From Vitis vinifera (Eukaryota; Streptophyta; Magnoliopsida; Vitales; Vitaceae), in contig NC_081812.1 of NCBI RefSeq assembly GCF_030704535.1, positions 19,934,501 to 19,998,500 of the forward strand: a stretch of DNA of 64,000 bases. The letters run 5' to 3'. Below the pieces are notes generated by a model. The model did not search any database. It was not told the origin of the DNA and saw nothing but the letters and a program-made list of their open reading frames with translations. Of the stretch, positions 24,803-36,647 are shown piece by piece (position 1 is the first letter of the stretch; every line of letters begins with the position of its first letter). Made by a program: the position numbers and the translations under genes.

Positions 24803-25579
24803 TTTATAAAGGCCGGCAACAGGCAGAGGCAGGACCTTCACTGTTCAAACTCAGGAACACACATTCCAAAACCAGAAATCAAAAGGCTGAAACACCCTGT
24901 TCACAGTTCCTCAATTCTTCTAGGTAAATTACCTCCCACGTTTCTATATGCTTCTTTTATTTTTCTCTTCACATCACAAAATTAATTTATTTACTTCTAC
25001 TCCTGTTTTATTTTATTTTATTTATCAATTTTTACGCCAAGTCATTTGGCTGTGTCGACGCCATGTCTGAAAAGGGCGAAAGTAATGATAAAGTATAATA
25101 AAAGCTATAAGCTGACGGGTGAAGGAAATGAATGAAGTGGCGGTGTGGTAAACATCAATATTGCCAAGCCTAAAATTAGAGACGGTGGCTGATTGCACGG
25201 TGAGGTGTTGAATGAAAAAAGAGCAAACGGTGAGGGTTAATGTGGGTAATTCAATAAAATTATGAATCTAGTTTCCTCCCCGCAATGGGTGACTTGACAT
25301 TTGGGATTGTCCTTCAATTCCCCATATGGCCATATGTATATATATATAAAGCGAATTGCTGCATTTCGACCTCCCCACCTCTCTTTGAATATCCCATTTT
25401 ACCCTCTTCCCGGGGTGTGATTTCTTTCTTTTCTCTTTCCTTTTTTTTTTTTTTTTTCTTTTTTCTTTTTCCTTATCATATTACCTTTAGCTTAATTGAA
25501 TTTGGTTTTGCAGCGTATGTTACATCAATTTTGATTGTGAGTTTCAGGTAAATTTTGAAGATACAGAGGAAGATTAAGT
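24803..25579 (+). promoter_or_regulatory. TATA box and probable leader intron of the CHY/RING gene
   Basis: TTTATAAAG at about 24803-24811 is a candidate TATA box. A leader exon could run from about 24835 to 24923 (donor TTCTAG|GTAAAT). A long pyrimidine tract (25431-25470) then leads to an acceptor at TTTTGCAG (25513), or alternatively at GTTTCAG (25547). A five-codon upstream open reading frame (ATGTTACATCAATTTTGA, from about 25517) would remain in the spliced leader if the first acceptor is used. All inferred from signals. Confidence 0.45.
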
Positions 25580-28210
25580 ATGGAGAGCGGTTTGGAGGGC
25601 CAGATGTCGACTCATAGGCATGAGGAAGATGAGTCTTTAATGGAGATGGGATCTGGGCGTTTTGGGTATTTTTCAATCTCGTTTATTTTTTTTGTCTTGC
25701 AAAATCATTTCTAATTTTGCTTTCTCAAAATTGTTTTGTTATTATTATTATTATTATTATTTTCAGGTGTTCGCATTACAGAAGGAGATGCAAGATCAGA
25801 GCTCCTTGTTGCGATGAGATATTCGATTGCAGGCATTGCCATAACGAAGCAAAGGTCTTGCCTTTGTTTGATTGGATCATAAATTTAATTTCTGCTTATT
25901 TAAATTGAAAATAAAAGGTTCTGAATCTTCTGATTCTTGAATGATTTTTTTTTTTCTTTTAAATAACAGAATGCATTAGAAGTTGATCCTCTCACTCGGC
26001 ACGACGTTCCTCGCCATGAAATAAAAAGGGTCGGTATTTTTCAATCTCTTTTTTTTTTCTTCATTCTGTGTTGTTTGGGTTTTGATATCGAAAGGAGAAT
26101 AGAAATGAGAGATGAAATTGGAAAATAGGAATCTTATTTTGGGGCTGATTTGGGGTCACATGGATTCCCTTAGATTACCTTTTGCTTTTTGTCTGGAAAT
26201 GTTGTTTGAATGTTTGGTGTCTGGGAAAAGTTATGGGTTTTATCAAGGGATAAAAGATGCAGACTCTGCGGATAAGGTTTGGCATCTACGTTTTGTTTCT
26301 GTGTGCGCTAGCAATTTGGACATATTCTGCAATCTTGAGTTATCTTTTTCTTTCCTTTCCTTTTATACTTTTCTTTTTCCTGTCTTTTTCATTTTGAATA
26401 CTTTTTAATTATTATAAAATCATATTAAACACTACATAATATTATTGCTATTTCGGTATTTGTCTTTCAGGTTATCTGCTCTTTGTGTGGCACAGAACAA
26501 GATGTAAGTTTGATTCTCAGAAGCCTAATAAGAACAATTATAATCTGTGAACATGTTTTGATCTTTCTTTAATCCTTTCAGGTTCAGCAGAATTGCATCC
26601 ACTGTGGGGTATGCATGGGACAGTACTTCTGTTCAAAATGCAAGTTCTTCGACGATGATGTAAGCCTTCGTCTTTCTAAATTTCTTGAAAATCTGAGCTT
26701 TGGTTGTTATGATTTTATTTACATGATCAATTCCTGTTTTTCCCTTTTAGGTTTCAAAGCAAATATACCATTGCAACAAGTGTGGAATCTGCAGGTTAAA
26801 ATCTTTTCCGTGGTTTTTTCATTTCTTCATCTCCTTACTTTTTTTTTTTGTATAGCTTATATGATTTTCTTAGTGCACTTTGTTGTATTAAGTTTGCGTT
26901 TATTGTTGCAGAACTGGAGGAGAGGAGAACTTTTTCCACTGTGATAAGTGTGGTGAGATTCTAATTTCTAAGCTTTCTTGATTCAATACTTGAGAAGTCC
27001 TTTTATTGTTTTCATGGTCAGTAATTTAATTTTCAGGTGTTTCATTATCTTTTTTGTAGGATGTTGCTATTCAACAGCTTTGAAGGATTCACACAATTGT
27101 GTGGAAAGAGCAATGCACCACAATTGCCCTGTTTGCTTCGAGGTAAACTAATTGGTGTTTGTTTTTTTGGCTTTTTGTTGAAAACAATTTGTTTTCAGAA
27201 TTTAGGTTGTTTGTTTTTTTACTTTTTCATAACTTATTATAAATTTTTTACTAAATATAAAAGACCAAAATATGTAACTTTTTCTAAATAGAAAAAATAA
27301 CATATTGGTTTTTCTTTACTTTTTAATACTTAATAAAAATAAAATACTACAAAAACAAACAATCTAATATTTAACACTATTAAGTATTAAAGTTCTATTT
27401 AGAATTAAGTAAAAAAACAAACACCACCTAAGAAGAATGAGAGTCTTTGGAGAAGTATGGGAAAAGGAGTGTTTGGGTTTCATAATAACTGAATGGTACC
27501 ATTTCTTTTTGCAGTATCTTTTTGATACTACCACAGACATTACTGTCTTGCATTGCGGACATACCATACATTTGGAATGTTTGAAAGAGATGGAACGTCA
27601 TTTCCAGTAAGTTTTTACAGAGAACTAAGGACAGTCCTGTTTTGTTAGTCTATCATTTGTAAATAAATGTTTGTTTCTTTTGATACTACTCCAAGCTGTA
27701 GGTTCACATAATAACCCCATGATCTTTCAGGTACTCATGCCCTGTCTGCTCAAAGTCATATTGTGATATGTCCCATGTTTGGGAAAAGCTCGATCAAGAG
27801 GTATACCAATATAATAGCCTGATTTTATTGCTTTAGGACATAACATATTCTCATACCCTTATGTCTAGCTATCCAATGTTTTTCTTACCAATTTGTTTCC
27901 AAACCCAAATTCAGGTTGCTTTGACTCCCATGCCATCTATGTTCGAAAATAAGATGGTAAGCAAAGGAATGATAAAAATGTGTACTTGTATTGCCTCTCA
28001 TAACTAAGGTAAATATGCCATTTGAATTGACCACAGTTTGGTGTTGGAAATTATTAGGTTTGGATACTCTGCAATGACTGTGGGGAAACATCAGAGGTAA
28101 ATTTCCATATTGTGGCTCATAAGTGCCTAAAATGCAACTCCTACAATACAAGGCAGACACGAGGAGGCCCTGCTTCATGCTCATCGAGGATTGAGGAGAT
28201 GATGAGATAA
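25580..28210 (+). CDS. CHYR1: CHY zinc-finger and RING E3 ubiquitin ligase (MIEL1/RZPF34/CHYR1 type)
   Basis: A 289-residue protein in 12 exons: 25580-25665, 25767-25854, 25970-26029, 26471-26503, 26582-26659, 26751-26794, 26912-26952, 27060-27142, 27515-27606, 27731-27800, 27915-27956 and 28058-28210. Every junction keeps frame and uses GT-AG. Domains in order: CHY zinc finger (residues ~29-105, opening [15 protein letters not shown] and [10 protein letters not shown]), CTCHY finger (~106-165, [20 protein letters not shown]), RING-H2 (~170-217, CPVCFEYLF ... [11 protein letters not shown] ... CPVC) and a C-terminal zinc ribbon (WILCNDCGE ... [12 protein letters not shown]). All RING ligands are present. 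Relatives such as Arabidopsis MIEL1 and CHYR1/RZPF34 ubiquitinate transcription factors or act in abscisic-acid and drought signalling. The [11 protein letters not shown]-like tail favours RZPF34/CHYR1, but I hold that loosely. Intron 8 carries a MITE. Exon 2 has a weak donor (AAG|GTCTTG). Confidence 0.94.
27152..27428. mobile_element. MITE, family B (277 bp) in intron 8 of the CHY/RING gene
   Basis: TAA flanks at 27149-27151 and 27429-27431. Inverted ends are TTGGTGTTTGTTTTTTTGGC on the left and the complement of GGTGGTGTTTGTTTTTTTAC on the right. The whole element is clearly homologous to 46641-46921. The left end lies only nine bases after the exon 8 donor, so the element makes up about three quarters of that intron. 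Confidence 0.8.
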
Positions 28211-29182
28211 TCATTGATTCAGAACTTTTGTGTCACTAGTCCTTCAGGGGTCAATCCAACTAGTTCTGCAGAACAGCCTAGTTACTTGAAACATGGAAGG
28301 CAACAACTGTTGTTAATTCCTTTATTCTTTGCCAATTGTTTCCCTAGAAGTTCTCTTGTTGTGGAAAATGTGGCCATTTCAAGCTGATGTGTATCACCAG
28401 ATGCGCCAAGCCCTCATTTTCTTTTCTTTTTTTTGGGAAGATGTGATATTGTGTACTGGGGAAATATTGAATGTATTGAAATCTATTTTTCACTACAAAA
28501 TTGAAGCTTCATGTTTGTCCAAAATATAGATTTAGGTTTCCTCTGGAAATAACTGCTCTTTTTGAAGTGTCGATATTGAATGTTTTGTTGAGTTGTGTAC
28601 ATCCATTACATAAGCTGATAATTATTTTGGCTCATATTACCTTGTAGGTCCAGAAAAGAAAATTAAGTGATGCTCTAAGGCAGATCCTCACAACCAAACT
28701 TGTCTGCATTTACACAAATTTTAAGTTGGCAACACAATTTCTAGCGAGTTTGAATTACATACAAAAGCCTGTGAACTCATCAAATGCCAATCCCTGGAAA
28801 CCTTTTTCCCAACATGGGCTGCAGTCCCAGCTCAAGTGTGCCCTTTTATTTAAACTTTAAATTAAATGTCAATTTTTATTTTTCTTTTGTAGTTATTCCC
28901 AAAACTCTTGTCACTCTTTCCTCTTTTAGAATGTAAAACTCATTAACATTGGCCTGCATCATTCTAAGGTTTTTGGTGGATCGACAAGGGGAAATTCAAA
29001 ATGTAAATTAAGGCCAATTGAGGGATTTGAGTCCATATTAATTTTTGAACGATGAGCCTAAAATTGGCATTCCTCTCTATATACATGAGCAATCAATACC
29101 ACATTATTGAGTTTACAAAGAGAAAAAACAACTTTCCAGCCCTGCTCTCAGTATATTTCGCTGTCCTCTTTGTCAATCACGC
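28211..29182. other. 3' region of the CHY/RING gene and convergent intergenic DNA
   Basis: Contains the 3' untranslated region of the upstream gene and, at its right end, that of the minus-strand carbonic anhydrase. A 71-codon open stretch at 28648-28860 follows an acceptor-like CTTGTAG and is discussed as a possible alternative last exon. No other gene was seen. Confidence 0.5.
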
Positions 29183-31358
29183 TTACTTTGGCCCATAAAG
29201 TTGCACCTCTCTCAGGTTAAGCGGTTGTACTGGTCTTGCATTCATCTCTGCATACTGCAACAAAATCAATTACCAAAATATTAGATATATTGTGGTTGAG
29301 ACACAGTATTACAAAGCGAAATCAGTTAGCAATAGAGTTGCTCACGAAAGTTTGACACTCACGTCATGAACAGCCAATCTCAGCTGCTTCACCTGTTCTC
29401 TTGAAACAGTCCTTATCTGTGAGCATTTAAAGTTTATCAGCCAAAATTACTAATTTTTTTAGGGTGGAGAATGAGGAACAGGGGAGGATATAGAAGTAAC
29501 GGGAAAAGAGTGGATACCTTTTTATTGATGATCCAAGTAACACCTTCGGTACAAGGCGGAACAGTGAGTGAGCCCATGTATTTGTAATATTTCCTGCCAC
29601 CCATCTTGATATCTCCGGGATGAATCACTCCCATCTTTCTCTGTTCCATTTTGTCAGCCATAGACGTTATGTTGCTCATCATCTGAAAATTGAAAAGGTA
29701 ATTTTAATTTTGTAAAGAACCCGGTGCTTCTTGGCAATTGTTCTTCCATTTTCATTAGAATTTTGTAATATGAAAAAAACTGTCAATTAAATTAACGAGT
29801 AGTCAATTAGAACGCTTTGACAATAGTGCTTTTCCGCCGCGGTTGAGGGCAACTTTACCTTTGAAAGAAACTTATCAGGTTGACCAGTCTTGTAGATGAG
29901 TCCAACAACGGCTATATTGTTGTCTGGGCTTACGTGGACCATGTGCAGCTCTAAGTCATACCTAACATTAAAAAAACACAGTAGATGAGGTCGTTGGACC
30001 AGTTGTGTACGTGAAACAGAGGAATGGAAGTAGAGGAAAGAGGGAGAAGCAGACCTCCTGCCATTAATAGAATGCTCAGAAGGTGCGTGCCAGTGGCCTT
30101 GTTGGAGCTTATACTCGGTGCCATTTATCCGAATAGATCCAGCATCACCCACCCATTGAAGCTGCACCCATCACACACACCATCAATTAAACATCGGTAT
30201 TTTTTGTTCGCCAACCCTTGTACAATATCAATACAGAAGTGCTCGTCTTTCTAACAAAATAAGATACAACTTTTCTCGTTAAAGAGCGTGTCCTTCCTTC
30301 CCTTAAATTTTTATGATCAGCATCTTTCTTCTACCTTATTGGTGTAATATATATTAAACTATGTACCTTAAAACCCAACTTTGGTAGGACAGATTCGTGA
30401 TTTGGCTCATGTTCAACGTAATAATGTTGATGCCAAACTAAAGAAAAGTGACTGGACCCACAACAAAATAATTTCGAGCATATCAATTATTTCAATGTTG
30501 AATGATAAGAAGTCTTACCTAATGATATTTTCCTGACCTATACTTTCTTAAGGGTACTGCCATGCCAGCTGTTGGAGAAGAGATCCGTACGAGAAGATGC
30601 GACGCATGACTCATATACAAAAAATCACACCATTTCTGGAATCCCGGGATTAGGTTTACCCAGACCTACTCATGTGTATTTGTCAATATATTCACGTACC
30701 CACATATAATATGTATTTCTATTTGGGTGATAGAGATATAGGTAACCCTATCCATAAATTACGGCTCATAAATGAGACAGTGAGGGAGGATATCTGAGGA
30801 GGGTCAAATGGTATAAAATATGTCACTACTTTAACTTTATTTTAATTCATATCGTTGTCTGAATTAAAACATCGTGTAAAGTTATTTTATACTGATTCAC
30901 CATATGTCATATCTGGTGGTACGTGTATACTATATTACTATATACACTACTCTTAAGTGAAGGGCATACTTGTCACTCTAGACTTGACCATCATGGTTCA
31001 TTTTCACGAGACAAACGTGCCCTTCCATGCTCTGCTGGAATGGCCCACGTCTGTACCCAACATTAATAAAAGCTATGGCTTTAATGAGAACAATTAAAGG
31101 GGGTCAAAATTGAAATCAGTCGTTTCATGACTTTCTTTGGCATCTTTTTCCCGAAAGGAAGGCATTTTTAGGTGGGTACGTCATCTCTAAGATAGAGGAT
31201 ATATTGAAAAAATTAATTACAAAAAAATTCTTCAAAAAGGGTACTTATCAAATTATTAAGAAATTTATGATAATGTTTGTCCTTTTCGAAGGTGTCACAC
31301 TTTTCATAATTTTTATATTAATTACATATTAAACAAAAAATTCAATTTATATTAAAAA

Positions 31359-31400
<42 letters not shown>

Positions 31401-32131
31401 TCCCAATTTTGATGTGTCAAATAAAAAAAAATCGAATTTAGATTAACATATTTATTCAAGAGGTATCTTTTATAATTCTATAAAATAAAATTATAGACAC
31501 TTTTCGTAATTTTAAGATTTCTCCGGAATCCAACATCATACAAAGTTAAAGTGCAATTATTTTCCAATAGTATTTTAAAAATTATTTTCCACTCCCCAAC
31601 AATATTATGACGTGTGCTGAAAGGTAGAACAAAATTGATAGGGAGTGAATTTCCTTACCGAGATATCGTGGCCTCTATTCTTAACAGTTGCATTGCAGAG
31701 CTTGTAATTCCTCTTCAGATCGCCTAACTTTGGGATTACTTTTACTCTCTGATTAGACAAATCTATGGGAGACTGCAGATCGCCGTTGTTACATGCTGCC
31801 CATTCTTCCTTCAGCTCCCCCCAATGTTTAGGCCCTTTCTCGCTTCCTTCAATATATTCGAACTCTCTCTCGTCCTCTGCATGTAATTCACTCATGAAAT
31901 CGAGCGCCCAAAAAGACAGAAAGGCATGCATCTAATTAAACTCCTATAATCCATCTCCCCAGAAACACACGTCTTAAAAGGCAGAAAAGAAAAGAAGGGA
32001 AATTGCATATGTATATGTATAGGGAAGCATTGCGTACCAACTTCTTGAGCTATGATCCGTGTTGAATGCACGAAAAGAAGCAGGAAGAGAAGAAGCCCAA
32101 AGCTGAAGGTTGGGTTGCTTTGTTTCTTCAT
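29183..32131 (-). CDS. Alpha-type carbonic anhydrase, secreted
   Basis: A 270-residue zinc enzyme catalysing reversible hydration of CO2. Seven exons (minus, in order): 32131-32038, 31876-31659, 30161-30055, 29961-29859, 29682-29518, 29416-29363 and 29254-29183, all GT-AG and in phase. An N-terminal signal peptide (about residues 1-28, LLLFLLLF core) sends it into the secretory pathway. The three zinc ligands are seen: His127 and His129 in GHWHAPSEH and His146 in ELHMVH. The catalytic threonine loop is [13 protein letters not shown] (Thr214). Cysteines in AACNNGD and PPCTEG would form the family's disulfide. The QSPIDL and GRRYDLEL motifs are typical. Family length is about 260-285, so it looks complete. 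Related plant proteins include Arabidopsis ACA7 and nectarins. An alternative ATG at 31931 was rejected because it lies in intron 1 and lacks a signal peptide. Intron 2 holds a (TA)n tract. Confidence 0.94.
31364..31399. repeat. (TA)n microsatellite in carbonic anhydrase intron 2
   Basis: About 18 uninterrupted AT units inside the 1.5-kb second intron. Confidence 0.95.
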
Positions 32132-32235
32132 GGTTTATAGCCAAACAGTGGTTGGAAGATGAAGCAAATGGTAGGATATCAGATACTCAAATTCAGTTCT
32201 CAGAGGTTGGTGATATATCAGAGGGGGCGGTGGGG

Positions 32236-32250
32236 GCTTTTTATAAACAG
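32236..32250 (-). promoter_or_regulatory. Candidate TATA box of the carbonic anhydrase gene
   Basis: On the minus strand GTTTATAAAAAGCC lies about 110 bp upstream of the ATG at 32131. A repeated element begins only about 150 bp further upstream (32396). Confidence 0.5.
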
Positions 32251-32395
32251 AATGGGGCAGCGTTGGGAGGGTGTGGGAATATGACGACCGAGAGGTGAAT
32301 TTCCTTCGAGGAGGTTCTTGGATTAATTCAAGTGTGAATATAAGAATAAAAGGAAGCAAAATCCCAACTCCCAACAACAAACACTTACGCGTTCC

Positions 32396-32890
32396 GAGGA
32401 AAATTATGTTTTAGACCTATTTAGATATAAAAATTAAGCTTTTTATCCGTATAAATTTATTATTTAAGTCTATCACCTTAAAAAAATATGAAAATTAAGA
32501 AAAAATATGTGAATTTTTTATCTTTTTAAAAATGACCTTTATGAAAACAAAAAAAAAGTAAAAAAACATTAATTTAAATTTTATTTCTTTTGTAAATCTT
32601 AATAAAATTTAATTTAATTTAGTGATTTAAAAAAAAAAACATCATTTTTCAAAAAAAATAAAAATAAATTATTATTATTATTATTATTTAAAAATCAAAC
32701 ATCTTAAAATATATATATATTTAAAATTATTTATATAAAAAATAACTAAAAATATGTAAAAAATAAATTTTTTTAAATGACATATTTTTAGAATTTTTTT
32801 AAATTAGTTTTCTAAAAATAATAAAATTTTAAAATAATTATTAAAAAAATTAAGATAAAAAAATTTATTAAATATTATGGTAGATAATAC
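32396..32890 (+). mobile_element. Truncated copy of the inverted-repeat element found at 34814-36089
   Basis: The left end (GAGGAAAATTATGTTTTAGACC) and some 490 bp of interior match the outer element at 34814-36089 once that element's insertion is removed. Shared text includes AAAAATTAAGCTTT, CAATAAAATTTAATTTAATTTAGTG-like sequence split by small changes, and an (ATT)n run at about 32667. The right inverted end is absent: similarity is lost near 32890. Confidence 0.7.
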
Positions 32891-34738
32891 TCAAAATAGT
32901 TGGTATTTCAATGTTGGTACACAGAAACAAGTAAATGAGTCACGGTGTCCATATGGGTCGTACCAAGTACCAACGGCATTCCCAGCTGTGTTACAGCGGA
33001 CGAGTGCGCGTTCATGTGCTATTGGCTCTTTTGTGCCAACTCCATTATTTTGGCAAAAACCAAATCTCATCACGCGGTGATTCCTACCGATTTGAAAAAC
33101 CATCTATCTCAATTTAGTAAGTTTTGAACCTTCATTAATTCCTTTTTCAAACATTCAAACCCTTCATACCTACATGCTTTGATTTATCAATCGCGCAAGT
33201 TTTTGCAAAACCTCCTCTGAGAAATGTCAGATGCTTTATCTCTCATTCCAATTGCGGTAATGCTGATTTCTCTGGAGCCGCTCTGCTCAATTAAACGATG
33301 GGATTACAATTGAAGTCCAGCTGGTTTAGAGTTGTGGCCTTTGATTTGCCAAATTCACTGCACCAATTTTGATTGACGTCAGAGCTGAGCTTCATATCAT
33401 CAGATGGCTCTCTTCATCTAATCATGCCACATTTTTCACACGTATTTTAAGTGTTTTTGTAACGCGTCAAATCCTCTGCATTACAACCACTCCCTTCAAC
33501 TGCCAAGCTTTGGTTAATAATCAAAGAAAGGAGAATGACAACGACCATATAGAGAGGGTTCTATTCACCTAATCATATAAAATTTTGCTCGACTATTACG
33601 CGATGCTTGATGACCAAGCTGCTTTGTTAGCTATTGGAGATTGCACAAATAATAATTGTATGAAGGCTATCATTTGATTGAAAAATCAAACCACCTCCTA
33701 AAGTTTGTGACGCATAGCTCCATCTACAAGACTCCAAATGCTTTAGAACACGAAAGAAAACGAGGGAGTAGGTAGTTTAATGGGATGGCGGCTCTGAAAG
33801 TGGTGAGGAAACTATGATATTTTTTTACTTGGAAAATCAGATCTGACTTTGATATTGAGGAAGGGTTCTCCAAATGGCGAACTTTGTAAGTACGGACGAA
33901 TCAATTCGTAAATGGTAACGGCAATTGGATTGACTTCTTGGAGTGGAACGTGCAGTTCAACTTCTACATCTACATCTCGGCTTTGTTTGGTTGACAAGAA
34001 ACCTTCAAATTTTCACATTTAATGGCTGCTTGAATCATGCTTTTAGTTTTAAATTAAAGTCAACTTCATAAGCTTTATTTCGTACTCTTCTATCATTAAT
34101 ACCCGGAGTACTAGTGAGAATTTTTGAGACGTGAGCTTCCAGGCCAGAGGCATTCAGATCTATATCCTATGATCCTTATAGATGAAAATATTTATGAGCC
34201 ATATATAAGTTCGAATTCGAAACAATGCGAAAGATAAAAATGACCAACAATCTGAAGATTTGACCTCGTAAAAAAAAGGGAATTTTATTTTGCTGTCGTA
34301 TGCATCATTCATGCCCTTCAACTAAGCAATGTTGAGTTAATAATTCATTTTGAAGTTGAATTACTGTGAATAGAATATTTTATGGAGACCCGCCGAGGCC
34401 AAGAAAAGGCTTTTATAGGGGTTGGGGGAATCAGCCACCAGGGATGAGAAGGAAATAGCTGGGCGCCAAATGTGAGCCTCCAGGAAAGATCTATGCCTAC
34501 GCTTTATAATAATTAGAACCTTCTGGACACCCCACACAGGAGGAATGTGTCGTGCCCATCTTTAACTACTGGTGTCGTGTCGGAAGTTGGTGGCGGTACC
34601 TTGGTACAAAAATGAAATGGGCATGCAGCTCTGAATTAGGCATTCCGAACTTCTCTTCACTAATTAAGCATGAAACCAAGTAACTGGTCTGGGGTTTTTC
34701 AATGGCCCAGCTAAAAGACTTGCCCCAATTCCATATCA
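32891..34738. other. Intergenic DNA, no gene recognised
   Basis: Short overlapping open stretches on both strands at 32880-33130 share no domain with anything I know. Nothing else stood out. Confidence 0.55.
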
Positions 34739-34815
34739 AAAACGCTGGGTGTCAATCCTACTGGTTTTTAGGAATAAGATCAAAACGCTGGGTGTCAATC
34801 CTGCTGGTTTTTAGA
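34739..34815. repeat. Two-copy tandem repeat (~43-bp unit)
   Basis: AAAACGCTGGGTGTCAATCC followed by (T)ACTGGTTTTTAG occurs at 34739-34781 and again at 34782-34813, with one substitution. It directly abuts the left end of the outer inverted-repeat element. Confidence 0.85.
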
Positions 34816-34834
34816 GATAATTGTGTTTTGGACT

Positions 34835-35501
34835 CGGGAGAATTATGTTTTGGGGGTAGATGGGCCCCAAATTAACAAAAGGTTCATGTAACTATTCAAA
34901 TTGAGCCCAAAACCCAATGAAAGTATGAAAATTGAGTTGAAGGATATCATCCTTCAGTATTTTCAAAAATGTCTTTTGTTGATTTTGAGAAAAAAAAATT
35001 AATATTTTTGAAAAATATTTTTATTTAATTTAATATTTTTTATTTAATTTAATATTTTTAAAAAATATTTTTATGTAATTTAATATTTTTTAAAATAATT
35101 TTATTTAATTTAATATTTTTTTAAAATAAATTTATTTAATTTAATATTTTTTTAAAATAAATTTATTTAATTTAATATTTAAAAAAATATTTAATTTAAT
35201 ATTTTTTTTAAATACTTTAATTTAATTTAATATTTTTGAAAAAAAAAATTTAATTTAATATTTTTGAAAAAAAATTCATTTAATTTAATATTTTTGAAAA
35301 CTATTTTTATTTAATTTAGTATTTTTTTTAAAAAAATTATTGAAAAAAATTTATTTAACTTAATTTTATAAAATATTTTATATATGTTCTTAAAGGGTAT
35401 ATTTGTTTGTTACTATTTCATGTCATTCAACTCAATTTGAAGAGTTATATGGACCTTTTGTTAATTTGGGGGCCCATCTACCCTCAAAAGGTAATTCTCC
35501 C
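34835..35501. mobile_element. Nested 667-bp MITE with ~70-bp terminal inverted repeats and 8-bp target duplication
   Basis: TTTGGACT is duplicated exactly on both sides (34827-34834 and 35502-35509). The terminal arms (about 34837-34905 and 35433-35501) pair over about 70 bp, containing GGGTAGATGGGCCC and its complement and AAATTAACAAAAGG and its complement. An 8-bp target duplication is the mark of the hAT superfamily. There is no transposase. The middle is an AT-rich tandem array. Confidence 0.8.
34990..35370. repeat. AT-rich tandem array inside the nested MITE
   Basis: A TTTATTTAATTTAATATTTTT phrase of about 20-36 bp recurs about ten times with small length changes in the spacer (T/A homopolymers). 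Confidence 0.85.
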
Positions 35502-36089
35502 TTTGGACTTAATTAAACCTAAAAATTAAGCTTTGATCCATATAATTTTATTATTTAAGCTCAAGACTTAGAGAAAGTGTGAATATTAAGAAGAATGATA
35601 TAAATTTTTTATCTTTCCAAAAATGATCATTATTGATTATGAAAAAAAAAAAGTAGAAAAATATTTATTTAAAATTTATTCTTTTTGTAAACCTCAATAA
35701 AATTTAATTTAATTTAGTGGTTTGGAAAAAAATACATCATTTTTCAAAAAAATAAAAATAAATTATTATTATTATTATTTAAAAATCAAACATCTTAGAA
35801 AATATATATTTTTAAAATTATGTATATAAAAAATATATCAAAATTATTATTTTTAAATGATATATTTTTTTTAAAAAATTAGTTTTCTAAAAATATTAAA
35901 ATTTTAAAATAATTATTAAAAAGAATTAAGATAAAAAAGTTTATCAAATATTGTGATAGAAAATACATAAAACAGTGATGAAATGTATATTCGTTTTTTC
36001 ATATTTTATATTATTTTCATTAATTATGTAATTTTTATGAATCAAATCTTAATTTTTGAACCTAATTAGATGCAAAACACAATTATCCC

Positions 36090-36647
36090 AAAAAGGAAGT
36101 GCTTGTCCAATTTACTTCTTCAATGTATATATAAGCCAAAATGTTTAAGATAAAGTCGAGACTTTTTTTTGGTGTTAGAAACTTGTCCTAAATTCCTAAT
36201 TAACCGAACAGTAATGTCAGCCGTGTTCACTATCTCGAAGCTTCTGCCTTATCGACAAAATTTTCGATTTTATCCACTGCCCTTTCTTGTACATTTAATC
36301 AGAACTGCACATTGATGATGAATGATAGTGGCCCCCTTTGTCATGCCGAGGTGGCTCTTTCCTATTTGGGGATAAAAGCCCATCATCGTGACTAGCTCAT
36401 ACAAAATTATCTATAGGGGAAGGCAGAAAATGGAGCATTACTGATAGCACTCACTTAACCAACTACTGATCTGACCTTGGTGGATATCCCACAATCAGAT
36501 TTTTCTAAGCTTTTCACCCACTTCTGTAATCAATGTCTGCTTCTCTCTCTCTTGTTCTTCCATTATAAGTAGCTGTTTTACCTTCAAAAAAAATATCCAC
36601 GAAATAATCTTTTTCCAAAAGCGCTTGTAGTACTCCCTCCCAACTCC
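36090..36647. promoter_or_regulatory. Upstream region of the small secreted protein gene
   Basis: No gene was seen. TTATAAGTA at about 36563 is a weak TATA candidate about 85 bp before the ATG. Confidence 0.3.

Larger units (their letters stand above)
34814..36089 (+). mobile_element. Outer inverted-repeat element, split by a nested insertion
   Basis: The left end GAGATAATTGTGTTTTGGACT, continued after the insertion by TAATTAAACCTAAAAATTAAG, is the inverted complement of the right end around 36040-36089 (CTTAATTTTTGAACC ... CAAAACACAATTATCCC). Without the 667-bp insertion and one copy of its 8-bp target duplication the element is about 600 bp and AT-rich, with no coding region. A related truncated copy is at 32396-32890. 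Its own target duplication is not clear. Confidence 0.7.

Noticed and set aside
31605-31931. Open reading frame starting [13 protein letters not shown] as an alternative start of the carbonic anhydrase
   Set aside because: The extra residues lie in intron 1; the spliced start at 32131 gives a proper signal peptide and phase.
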